Of a DNA stretch of 12,327 nucleotides, positions 6,887 through 12,327 are shown one piece after another. A model generated the notes under the pieces. That model did not search any database. It worked only from the letters and a program-made list of their open reading frames with translations, and was not told the DNA's origin. Numbering within the stretch: position 1 is the first letter of the stretch; each line of letters opens with the position of its first letter. This stretch comes from CAZNMF01 sp035547155 (GTDB lineage Bacteria; Acidobacteriota; Vicinamibacteria; Vicinamibacterales; SCN-69-37), in NCBI GenBank assembly GCA_035547155.1, contig DASZVJ010000262.1, positions 1-12,327 on the forward strand. The letters run 5' to 3'. The position numbers and the translations under genes are program-made.

Positions 6887-7120
6887 ATGCTCCGAGGCAC
6901 CCGCACCGGCGTCGTGAGTCGGATTCAGCCGATTTCCATTCACGGTCAGATTTCGCTGGATGTGTTCTGGGTCGATCCCGAGGATCCGGAAGCGGAGATT
7001 CGTCATGCGCGAGTCGGCGGCGAGTCCGCGCCACGCGACATGGCGCCGGGCGATCGCGTTGTGCTCCACTACCTCATGGGCATGATCACCCAGATCACGA
7101 AGGCGGACGTTCCTTCGTAA
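6887..7120 (+). CDS. Small conserved-looking hypothetical protein
   Basis: 77 residues. The composition is globular, with alternating hydrophobic residues suggesting a small beta-barrel: GVVSRIQPISIHGQISLDVFWVD, later APGDRVVLHYLMGMITQITK, where the GDRVVLHYL strand resembles the closing strands of OB-like folds. No signal peptide and no cysteines. It is divergent from the LolA-like gene (64 bases between starts), and its stop lies 26 bases inside the 3' end of the convergent lipoprotein gene. No clear ribosome binding site. The alternative on the other strand has an improbable composition, so I favour this frame. Family not recognised. Confidence 0.55.
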   Translation: MLRGTRTGVVSRIQPISIHGQISLDVFWVDPEDPEAEIRHARVGGESAPRDMAPGDRVVLHYLMGMITQITKADVPS

Positions 7121-7673
7121 ACGTCGCGGCAGGTCCGAACACCGGATCCGACGCCGGCCGCGCTCGCAGCCATTCGCGCATCCGCTCGCTGTCAGCGGTC
7201 GCGACGAGTTGATCGCGCTCCGTGCGGACGAGCGACAACTCAGCCGGCGCCGTGTGCGCGTCGAGCATTCGCGCCAGCCAGTCATAGGACAACGGAGACA
7301 CCGTCAGCGTCTCGTCGTCGATCTCGACACGAACGAGGGCGTGCGCCGCGATCGTGAACACCCCGGGATCCTGGCCGCGGACGGGCATGAGATCGATGAA
7401 CGTCGAGTTGCCGAGCTTGAACAGATAGCCAGTGAGTTGTCCGGCCGCGATCGGGTGCACGTAGGACAGCCGATACGACTGCCAATCGCTCTTCTCGATC
7501 GTGACGCTGACGTCGTCGTCGGTATCGCGCCAGACGCCTACCAAGCGCGCATCGAACGTCACGCTCGCATCATCGGCAAAACGATTGAGTCCCAGCACCA
7601 GGCAGCCCGTGGAGGCTGCCGTCAGCACGGCAAGCCCGAGCAGCAGGCCGTGGGTCCGCGCGTGCCGAGTCAT
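7095..7673 (-). CDS. Putative lipoprotein
   Basis: 192 residues from ATG 7673. The N-terminus is a lipoprotein-like signal (MTRHARTHG, then LLLGLAVLTAASTGC), with Cys24 as the acylation site; the lipobox STGC lacks the usual Leu at -3. An ATG at 7706 would add 11 residues and weaken the signal. The mature region reads LVGVWRDTDDDVSVTIEKSD, then YRLSYVHP, GYLFKLGNSTFIDLMPVRG and ALVRVEIDDETLTVSPLSYDWLARML. That is a beta-rich lipocalin-like pattern common in acidobacterial lipoproteins, with no named family. No good ribosome binding site. Directly upstream on the same strand are an intrinsic terminator and a foldable element, raising the possibility of attenuation control. The 3' end overlaps a convergent gene by 26 bp. 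Confidence 0.7.
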   Translation of the reverse strand: MTRHARTHGLLLGLAVLTAASTGCLVLGLNRFADDASVTFDARLVGVWRDTDDDVSVTIEKSDWQSYRLSYVHPIAAGQLTGYLFKLGNSTFIDLMPVRGQDPGVFTIAAHALVRVEIDDETLTVSPLSYDWLARMLDAHTAPAELSLVRTERDQLVATADSERMREWLRARPASDPVFGPAATFTKERPPS

Positions 7674-7720
7674 GCCGCATTGTAGCGACGACTCAGAGCA
7701 GGGCATGGACGGCGGACAAT

Positions 7721-7749
7721 AAAAAAAGGCCCGTTGTTGACGGGCCTTT
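7721..7749 (-). terminator. Intrinsic terminator
   Basis: On the minus strand AAAGGCCCG (7749-7741) pairs with CGGGCCTTT (7733-7725) across a seven-base loop, and the 3' arm runs into seven Ts (7727-7721). This is a textbook rho-independent terminator for minus-strand transcription. It lies about 195 bases beyond the DGQHR gene stop and about 48 bases before the lipoprotein start. Confidence 0.9.
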
Positions 7750-7840
7750 GTCAGTCACCTGGCTCCCCAGCTCTTTGCGGCGTAACCGCAAATTCAGGTA
7801 ACCGACTGCCTTCTCTAGGAGCAAGGCGCGTGCCGCCTTA
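7750..7840 (-). ncRNA. Candidate structured RNA ending at the 7721-7749 terminator
   Basis: Read on the minus strand, three helices line up without overlap. The first is a 6-bp hairpin AAGGCG/CGCCTT (7839-7834 with 7828-7823). The second is a 12-bp long-range stem, GTCGGTTACCTG (7806-7795) with CAGGTGACTGAC (7761-7750), including two G-U pairs. Inside it is a 7-bp hairpin TTTGCGG/CCGCAAA (7792-7786 with 7780-7774, loop TTACG), followed by a GGGG-containing single-stranded segment. The intrinsic terminator begins immediately after the closing stem. This could be a small RNA, the 3' UTR of the DGQHR mRNA, or a leader/attenuator of the lipoprotein gene. It matches no riboswitch consensus I could recall. 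Helices were found by eye. Confidence 0.45.
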
Positions 7841-7897
7841 AATGCTTGATTTTATGGCGAATTGGATTGACCACACAGGCCATATTGCCGCATCAAG

Positions 7898-7928
7898 GCC
7901 AACTGTTGGCAAATAAATACCAACTGTT
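7898..7928. repeat. CCAACTGTT direct repeats 21 bp apart
   Basis: CCAACTGTT occurs at 7899-7907 and 7920-7928, exactly 21 bp start to start, about two helical turns. The first copy lies inside a 13-bp palindrome, GCCAAC-T-GTTGGC (7898-7910). The spacer is AT-rich (AAATAAATA) in otherwise GC-rich DNA. It sits between the DGQHR stop and the structured element and looks like a two-site operator. Confidence 0.4.
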
Positions 7929-7943
7929 CGCCGATCGTAGATA

Positions 7944-9074
7944 TCAGCCCATCGCTCCTTCGGGGTATTGGAGCGCGAGCTTGAGCTCCTTCGCGAGCTG
8001 GTCGACGGTCGATCCCGATCGCTTCCAGGCGCCGTCCGTCTCGAACCGCAGGTCGCCGATCCGGCGGCCCCAAGGGGCGATGACGCGGCCAATGGCGCGG
8101 AAATCCGCACGGTCGGCGTGTTGCTGGTCGAGGTGCCGGACGATGTCCGGCGCCACGCGAATGAACGCACGAAGCGCGGACGCGCTCTTGACGCTGTACT
8201 TCCGGCCGTTCCAGGCGGCCCCGAACACCACGGACACCTGGCGGAAATAGTTCACGAAGAAACGCTTCGCCTCTTCGCGGAACTCGTCGCCCTTGCGGCC
8301 CGCACCGAAGGCGTCGGACGCGAACAGCTTCTTCAGCTCCTGGGCGAGCGGCGCCTGCGCCACCTTGCCGCGCCCGACCCCGAGCAGCTTGATCTCGCCG
8401 TGCAGCGGCGACTCTTCGCGCTCGCTCAACGCACGAACGACGTCGTGCGCGGCCGCCAGATTCTCGTCGCGGTACAACTGCCGTCCGGACAGCGACACGA
8501 GATGCGAGGCGTTCAAGCGCGTGTGCTTCGCGTTGATCGTGACGAACATCTGGACGACGTGATCTTCAGGCAGGCGATCGAAGATCACCGCGGGCACGGT
8601 GAAATTCTCGCCGGCGAACTGCTCCATCCCGGCGTGCAACGCGAGCAGACGGTGCTGGCCGTCGATCGCGCGCAAGATGCCTTCGCGCTCCGGCACTTTC
8701 AACACGCCGAGCGACGGATCGCCCGATACCGGCTCGAACTTCAGCGGCTCGTCGCACGAGATGATCACCGCGCCGGGAATCGACGGCAGATCGCGCGCCT
8801 GACGACACTGCTCGTAGTACGCGACGAGCTCGTCGATCTTCTTGCGGATGATCTGACGCTGATACGCCTTCTCGCTCGAGGCGATGCGCCGTTCGAGCAG
8901 ATCCCAGCGCACCTTCGACTGCCGCGCGCTTCCGCGCACACCGGGGCTCGACGAGGCTTCGCCGTAGTTCAGGACCTCGAACCGGACCAGCTTGTCGATG
9001 TCTTTGGCGGTGAGGGACGCCTGGTAGAACTGGACGCCAAACTGCTGCATGCGGAGCGCGGCGACGCTGATCAT
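7944..9074 (-). CDS. DGQHR-domain (DndB-like) protein, stand-alone
   Basis: 376 residues. The family motif is present as LRAIDGQHRLLALH, with DGQHR at 138-142. It is followed by VPAVIFDRLP (about 160-169) and FVTINAKHTRLNASHLVSLSGRQLY (177-201), the region that in DndB-like proteins carries the conserved Asn and basic residues. The N-terminal half has LPSIPGAVIISC (96-107). DGQHR proteins are related to DndB, the regulator of DNA phosphorothioate modification, and more distantly to ParB/sulfiredoxin folds. Many, like this one, lack dndCDE neighbours and have no known role. Soluble; no signal or membrane segment. ATG 9074 is used, with AGGAAGGA about 12 bases upstream; Met9 is an alternative. 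The gene stands alone between two terminators with its own promoter, inverted repeat and palindromic leader. Confidence 0.85.
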   Translation of the reverse strand: MISVAALRMQQFGVQFYQASLTAKDIDKLVRFEVLNYGEASSSPGVRGSARQSKVRWDLLERRIASSEKAYQRQIIRKKIDELVAYYEQCRQARDLPSIPGAVIISCDEPLKFEPVSGDPSLGVLKVPEREGILRAIDGQHRLLALHAGMEQFAGENFTVPAVIFDRLPEDHVVQMFVTINAKHTRLNASHLVSLSGRQLYRDENLAAAHDVVRALSEREESPLHGEIKLLGVGRGKVAQAPLAQELKKLFASDAFGAGRKGDEFREEAKRFFVNYFRQVSVVFGAAWNGRKYSVKSASALRAFIRVAPDIVRHLDQQHADRADFRAIGRVIAPWGRRIGDLRFETDGAWKRSGSTVDQLAKELKLALQYPEGAMG

Positions 9075-9096
9075 AGACGGCCGGGGTCCTTCCTAG

Positions 9097-9106
9097 CCCC
9101 TAGGGG
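9097..9106. promoter_or_regulatory. CCCCTAGGGG palindrome in the DGQHR leader
   Basis: A perfect 10-bp palindrome centred on CTAG, 23 bases before the DGQHR ATG and downstream of the predicted promoter. It could be an operator or a short hairpin just ahead of the ribosome binding site. Confidence 0.35.
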
Positions 9107-9137
9107 AGACGCCCAGGGAACGGCGGCGTGTGCTCGG

Positions 9138-9167
9138 ATTCTATGTGTCGGCCACCGCCAATCTCAA
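9138..9167 (-). promoter_or_regulatory. Sigma70-like promoter of the DGQHR gene
   Basis: On the minus strand TTGAGA (9167-9162) is 18 bases from TAGAAT (9143-9138); each hexamer differs from consensus at one position. Transcription would start near 9131, giving a leader of roughly 55 bases before the DGQHR ATG. It is the best promoter I see in the window. Confidence 0.55.
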
Positions 9168-9179
9168 GCCAAATTGGCG
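9156..9179. promoter_or_regulatory. Inverted repeat overlapping the -35 box
   Basis: CGCCAAT (9156-9162) and ATTGGCG (9173-9179) form perfect 7-bp arms separated by 10 bases and cover the predicted -35 hexamer of the DGQHR promoter. A second, nested palindrome, GCCAA-A-TTGGC, occupies 9168-9178. The layout fits a repressor operator. Confidence 0.4.
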
Positions 9180-9211
9180 CGTTTCCTGGCGATTCGTGCG
9201 AAGGACCGCGC

Positions 9212-9236
9212 AAAAAAGCGGCCGGCTCTCGGCCGC
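9212..9236 (-). terminator. Intrinsic terminator of the OsmC/acyltransferase pair
   Basis: On the minus strand GCGGCCG (9236-9230), a five-base loop, and CGGCCGC (9224-9218) are followed by six Ts (9217-9212). It lies about 18 bases after the membrane acyltransferase stop, a standard rho-independent terminator. Confidence 0.85.
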
Positions 9237-9253
9237 CAGGACGCTGCCCCGGA

Positions 9254-10336
9254 CTATTCGACGGCAGCCGCCATATGAACCGGGACGATAGGTCCCGCCG
9301 GCCGCCGCATCCACACGCGGGCCAGCCAGAGCATGCCGGCCGTCAGACCCGCATAGGCCAGCACGGACCACGGCAGCGGCAGCGCGTGGTGCAGCGGATA
9401 GCTGACGTTGCCGTACGCCAGCTCGACGTGCACCCAGTAGACGAACAACGACGTCCGGCCGAAGACGATGAGCGGGTCAGACGCCGACGTCTCCCGATGG
9501 AGCAGCCATCGCCACGACAGCGTCATCATCAGCATCATCGCCCCGATGCGCCACGCGACGATGGCGATCGGATCGGTCCAGAAACCGATCGCCCTCGGCC
9601 ACGGCACGAGCGCCACCAGACCGCCAGCCGCCAACAACACCGCGCCCCAACGCGCCATCTGCCGCTGAAATCGGCCATCACGATCGTCGTGCGCTGCCAC
9701 CAGCGTGCCGACGAACGCACCCACCAGCAGATACGCTGCTGTCGGAAACAGGCTGAACACGGCGTTGTTGTTGACGACGCGGATGTAGCCTTCCAGACGC
9801 GGATGCAGCAGCGTCGGCCACCACCACGTCGGCGCGAGCGGCGTCAGTACGCCGGCGATGATCGCCGACGGCACGATCAGCCACCACACGAGCTCGCGCG
9901 TCGTGCGCGCGCGGCCCCACGCGAACGCGGCGAAGACAATCGCCAGCCCGAGAATGTTCAGAATGTCCGGCTTCAGAAGGCCGTTCCACGACGCATGCGG
10001 GTTGAGCAGGAACGACTGCAGCCGGAAGAGATGTGCGAGCACGAACACTTCCCAGCCGCGGCGCTGGATCAGACGGCTCGCCGCGTGACGGTCCAGGCCG
10101 CGCGCCATCCGCGCGACACCGGCCAGCGGCACCGAGACACCTGCGAGAAACAGGAACAGCGGCGCGGCCCATCCCGCCAGGAAGATCACGGTCTTGAACG
10201 CGAACGAATCGCGGCCGATCGTCAGCGTCCACGAGTCGATTGAATGCCACATGATCATGATCAGCACCGCGACGCCGCGGAGCCAATCGATGTACGCCCG
10301 CCGGGATGGCCGTGCAGGAACCGTCTGCGCGCCCAT
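9254..10336 (-). CDS. DUF1624-like membrane acyltransferase
   Basis: 360-residue polytopic inner-membrane protein with about nine or ten hydrophobic segments. It opens with RRAYIDWLRGVAVLIMIMWHSIDSW (12-36), the signature of the heparan-alpha-glucosaminide N-acetyltransferase-like (DUF1624/YeiB-related) group. The His31 and Asp34 positions correspond to the conserved pair after the first membrane segment. AGWAAPLFLFLAGVSVPLAG (about 54-73) is the second conserved block. Near the C-terminus, FGRTSLFVYWVHVELAYG is also typical. These enzymes acylate sugars or other polar groups across the membrane using a cytoplasmic acyl donor; the acceptor here cannot be told. The ATG overlaps the OsmC stop by one base (TGATG), implying translational coupling. 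A strong terminator follows the stop. Confidence 0.8.
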   Translation of the reverse strand: MGAQTVPARPSRRAYIDWLRGVAVLIMIMWHSIDSWTLTIGRDSFAFKTVIFLAGWAAPLFLFLAGVSVPLAGVARMARGLDRHAASRLIQRRGWEVFVLAHLFRLQSFLLNPHASWNGLLKPDILNILGLAIVFAAFAWGRARTTRELVWWLIVPSAIIAGVLTPLAPTWWWPTLLHPRLEGYIRVVNNNAVFSLFPTAAYLLVGAFVGTLVAAHDDRDGRFQRQMARWGAVLLAAGGLVALVPWPRAIGFWTDPIAIVAWRIGAMMLMMTLSWRWLLHRETSASDPLIVFGRTSLFVYWVHVELAYGNVSYPLHHALPLPWSVLAYAGLTAGMLWLARVWMRRPAGPIVPVHMAAAVE

Positions 10337-10746
10337 CAGGCCTTCGGTGCCTCGATGTGATGAATCGTGAAGCTCGTCGTCAGGGTCACGTCCGGGCGGA
10401 TGGTATTCCAGACCGAGCAGTACTTGGTGCGGGAGAGCTCGATCGCCCGTTCGACGACGTGCGGCGCGACGTCAGCCGTGAGCTCGAAGTGCACCGCCAT
10501 GGTCGTGAACCGGCGGGGATGGTCCTCGGCTCGCTCGCCCTCGAAGCGCACGGCCAGTTTTTTGAGCGAATGACGCCCCTTTTGCAGCACGTGGACGAGA
10601 TCCATGCCCATGCAGGCCATGACGGCATAGGCCAGGGCCTGAGGCGGCGAGGTCACGCCCGGCGTCGAGCTGTGAAGTTCGATCGCGGGGCTGCCGATTG
10701 CATTAGAGAACGTGAGGTCGCCGTGCCAGTCCAGTGCGAGGTGCAT
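10336..10746 (-). CDS. OsmC family protein
   Basis: 136 residues from ATG 10746. OsmC/Ohr proteins are small cytoplasmic thiol peroxidases that reduce organic hydroperoxides. The two active-site cysteines are present: the helix motif LAYAVMACMGMDLVHVL (Cys at about residue 44) and SRTKYCSVWNTI (Cys at about residue 110), in the family spacing. The opening LALDWHGDLTF and the TPGVTSPPQAL loop are also typical. A GTG at 10803 would give 155 residues, but the extra 19 are Pro/Ser-rich and outside the domain; neither start has a clear ribosome binding site. It is the first gene of a two-gene unit, and its stop overlaps the acyltransferase start. Divergent from the PilZ gene. The peroxidase role is inferred from the family. 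Confidence 0.85.
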   Translation of the reverse strand: MHLALDWHGDLTFSNAIGSPAIELHSSTPGVTSPPQALAYAVMACMGMDLVHVLQKGRHSLKKLAVRFEGERAEDHPRRFTTMAVHFELTADVAPHVVERAIELSRTKYCSVWNTIRPDVTLTTSFTIHHIEAPKA

Positions 10747-10811
10747 GGCATTAGTATCGCGCCCCGCCAGGTCGAACGGCGACGGCGCTATGCTAGGCTC
10801 CACGTGGCGCG

Positions 10812-10825
10812 GGCCTTGTCAGGCC
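10812..10825. promoter_or_regulatory. Small inverted repeat between divergent genes
   Basis: GGCCT (10812-10816), TGTC, AGGCC (10821-10825), in the 128-base gap between osmC-like and PilZ genes. It may be an operator serving both directions; the short arms make chance occurrence plausible in GC-rich DNA. Confidence 0.2.
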
Positions 10826-10874
10826 ACATGATGCAGAAGTCCAGACGCGAGCACCGCCGGCCCGGGAGGGCGTT

Positions 10875-11189
10875 GTGAAGAGCGAGCGCAGAAAGCACCA
10901 ACGTCACGTGCGTCCTTTCGAAGGCACCTACAGCGGCGCCTCGACGCGGTGCCGCATCGTCGACATCAGTGTGGGCGGATGCTTCGTGCAGTCGATCGGC
11001 GGGCCCAATCCGGGTGAGCCGACGGTCGTCACCGTCTTCATCGGCCATCACCAGCTCGTCTTTTCGGGCAAGGTCGTCTACGTGGATCACGGGATGGGCT
11101 TTGCCGTCCAGTTCACCGACGTCGCGCAGACCGAGCTCGACGAGCTCGCTCGTCTCCTGGCCGCGCTCGAGACGAAAGCCAGCGCGTAG
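10875..11189 (+). CDS. Stand-alone PilZ domain protein
   Basis: 104 residues. PilZ domains bind cyclic di-GMP and relay it to motility, exopolysaccharide or transcription. Both ligand motifs are intact: RKHQR (RxxxR, residues 6-10) at the start and DISVGG (DxSxxG, 30-35) in the barrel. The rest continues as PilZ beta strands (VTVFIGHHQLVFSGKVVYVD, GMGFAVQFTD) and ends with a C-terminal helix. No other domain is attached. The GTG start is preceded by GGGAGGG at suitable spacing. It is monocistronic: divergent from OsmC and convergent with the FeoB-associated gene. No diguanylate cyclase or phosphodiesterase is in the window, so the partner is unknown. Confidence 0.9.
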   Translation: MKSERRKHQRHVRPFEGTYSGASTRCRIVDISVGGCFVQSIGGPNPGEPTVVTVFIGHHQLVFSGKVVYVDHGMGFAVQFTDVAQTELDELARLLAALETKASA

Positions 11190-11242
11190 AACCAACGTCG
11201 ACGCGCCGTCGGCATCCAGATCGAATCGAATAGACCCGTTTG

Positions 11243-11425
11243 TCAGCGGCGCGCGGGCGCAGCCGGCGCCGTCGCGTCTTCGCACGTCCCGCATCCGGGA
11301 CAACCGCTCTTGCCAGGTGACGCCGATGCGCGCGAACGCCGCGCGAAGCGCTTCGGCAGGACGAGCAGGGCAAGTGCACCGGCGGCCACGGCCGTGACGA
11401 TCACCATTTGCATCAGATCCGTCAT
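11243..11425 (-). CDS. FeoB-associated Cys-rich membrane protein
   Basis: 60 residues: a single membrane segment (MVIVTAVAAGALALLVLP, about 7-24), a basic stop-transfer stretch (KRFARRSR), then a cysteine cluster CPGCGTC (C42, C45, C48). Tiny proteins of this design commonly follow feoB and are thought to assist ferrous-iron transport, possibly as metal-binding partners in place of FeoC. It starts seven bases after the FeoB stop, so the two are certainly co-transcribed and probably translated together. The length is normal for the group. It lies convergent with the PilZ gene about 53 bases away. Confidence 0.8.
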   Translation of the reverse strand: MTDLMQMVIVTAVAAGALALLVLPKRFARRSRASASPGKSGCPGCGTCEDATAPAAPARR

Positions 11426-11432
11426 AGGCGCC

Positions 11433-12327
11433 TCACGAGATCCCGAAGTACCGAAGCCCCTGATAGGTCAGGCACGCGCACGTGTATGCGACGCCTGACA
11501 TGTACGCGAGCTGCAAGCCTGCCCACTTGAGCCGTCCGGTCTCGCGACGCGTGACGGCCAGCGTCGGCAGACACTGCATCGCGAGAACGAAGAAGACGAG
11601 GACGCTCGTCGCCGTGGCCGGCGTGAAGATGAGCTCGCCGTTGTCGCGACGCGCCGCGCGGATGCGCGCGATGACGCCGGCCTCGTCCGCTTTCGTCGTG
11701 TCGACGACGAGCACGGTCATCGTGGAGACGAAGACCTCGCGCGCGAGAAAGCTCGTGAGGACGCCGACCGTCAGCTGCCAGTCGTAACCGAGCGGCGCGA
11801 AGACAGGCTGAATCGCGCGGCCGATCTGGCCGGCAAAGCTGCTGGCCTGACCGGCGCGCGCGATCATCGCGTCGGCGCGATCCTGGAGCTCCTCACGCTG
11901 ACCCGGGTCCGTCGTCGCCGCCGCTTGCGCCTGCAGCGCAAGGGCCTGCGGCGGCGGGGGCACGCGCGGGAACGTGTTGAGCCACCACATGACGACGCAA
12001 ATCGCCATGATGGCCGTGCCGGCCGTCTTGAGGAACGCGAGCCCCTGATCCTTTGCCGCCACGAGAGCGTTCAAAAGCGATGGCGTCTTGTACGAGGGCA
12101 GCTCGAGGATCATCGGCCGCGCGCGGCCGCGCAGGAGCGTCCGGCGGAACAGCAGCGCGCTCAGCAGCGCCGCAGCGGCGCCCGCGAAATAGCACGCGGC
12201 GAACGCGATGCCGCCGAGCAGCGGCCGTCCGGCGAACAGGAGCGCCGTGAGCAGCACGTAGACGGGCAGACGCGCCGAGCAGCTCATGAACGGCGCGACG
12301 AGGATCGTCGTGAGGCGATCGCGGCGA
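11433..12327 (-). CDS. feoB: Ferrous iron transport protein B, C-terminal part (start outside the window)
   Basis: Inner-membrane Fe(II) transporter. The frame is open to the right edge, so 297 C-terminal residues are present; the N-terminal G domain and first part of the membrane domain lie beyond 12327. The window opens with RRDRLTTILVAPFMSCSARLPVY, the first Gate motif with its conserved Cys. It continues with the elements ELPSYKTPSLLNAL, AGTAIMAICVVMWWLN and LGYDWQLTVGVLTSFLAREVFVSTM (second Gate region). VVDTTKADEAGVIARIRAARRDNGELIFTPATATSVLVFFVLAMQC and a last pair of membrane segments follow. The loop between about residues 100 and 160 (Ala/Gln-rich, QAQAAATTDPGQREELQDRADAM) is typical in position but low in complexity. 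The first gene visible of the feo unit; FeoA is not in the window. Confidence 0.92.
   Translation of the reverse strand, partial: RRDRLTTILVAPFMSCSARLPVYVLLTALLFAGRPLLGGIAFAACYFAGAAAALLSALLFRRTLLRGRARPMILELPSYKTPSLLNALVAAKDQGLAFLKTAGTAIMAICVVMWWLNTFPRVPPPPQALALQAQAAATTDPGQREELQDRADAMIARAGQASSFAGQIGRAIQPVFAPLGYDWQLTVGVLTSFLAREVFVSTMTVLVVDTTKADEAGVIARIRAARRDNGELIFTPATATSVLVFFVLAMQCLPTLAVTRRETGRLKWAGLQLAYMSGVAYTCACLTYQGLRYFGIS

Noticed and set aside
7750..7840. Cyclic di-GMP (GEMM) riboswitch or tRNA
   Set aside because: The minus strand has a CGCAAAG-like string, but the GGCAAACC and GGGACGCAAAGCC blocks and the tetraloop layout are missing. No anticodon arm or TpsiC sequence is present.
7944..9074. 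Complete Dnd phosphorothioation or other known defence operon
   Set aside because: Only the DGQHR gene is present; its neighbours are a lipoprotein gene, a membrane acyltransferase and OsmC, all outside its terminators.
7968..9278. 436-codon open frame on the plus strand
   Set aside because: Antisense shadow of the DGQHR gene, with shadow-like composition and no domain.
9128..10243. 371-codon open frame on the plus strand
   Set aside because: Antisense to the DUF1624-like membrane protein; the product is an implausible Arg/His/Gln-rich chain.
11199..11211. Hairpin CGACG-CGC-CGTCG between PilZ and the FeoB-associated gene
   Set aside because: Five-base arms with no T-run; expected by chance at this base composition.

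Overview
The window is high-GC bacterial chromosomal DNA with short intergenic gaps. Nothing in it is a transposase, phage gene, rRNA, tRNA or CRISPR array. The gene set (FabI, NagA, FeoB, a bacterial deoxyhypusine-synthase homologue, an S41 peptidase paired with a secreted LolA-like protein, a PilZ protein) and the style of the hypothetical proteins suggest an environmental Acidobacteriota, perhaps of the Vicinamibacteria type. That placement is inference; no marker gene is present.

Left part (1-2497, minus strand): the N-terminal 301 codons of NagA run off the left edge. Upstream of it are a DUF5615 PIN-like protein and a deoxyhypusine-synthase-like enzyme, all in one direction with gaps of 16-24 bases. 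Divergent from them is a single-pass membrane protein with a PH-like domain (2521-2964). It converges on fabI across a hairpin-rich gap. FabI is transcribed behind a putative zinc-binding, Arg/Gly/His-tailed protein that ends 14 bases before it.

Middle (4513-7706): a gap with a REP-like inverted repeat is followed by a two-gene minus-strand unit. It encodes a secreted LolA-like protein and then an S41 peptidase whose GTG start overlaps the previous stop (GTGA). The S41 protein lacks the usual general-base lysine. A small divergent protein follows (6887-7120), whose 3' end overlaps by 26 bp with a convergent putative lipoprotein gene.

The most unusual part is 7715-9236. A stand-alone DGQHR-domain (DndB-like) gene is flanked by its own regulatory DNA. 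Upstream there is a good sigma70-like promoter with an inverted repeat over the -35 box, and a CCCCTAGGGG palindrome in the leader. Downstream there is a pair of CCAACTGTT repeats exactly 21 bp apart, and then a strongly foldable stretch ending in an intrinsic terminator. That stretch could be a small RNA, a structured 3' UTR, or a leader/attenuator for the lipoprotein gene just beyond. No partner dnd, restriction or other defence gene is visible, so any system-level role is speculative.

Right part (9254-12327): a translationally coupled pair (OsmC-like peroxidase, then a DUF1624/acyltransferase-3-like membrane enzyme) ends at a clear intrinsic terminator. A stand-alone PilZ protein diverges from it. 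On the minus strand the C-terminal 297 residues of FeoB, cut by the right edge, are followed by a 60-residue FeoB-associated Cys-rich membrane protein.
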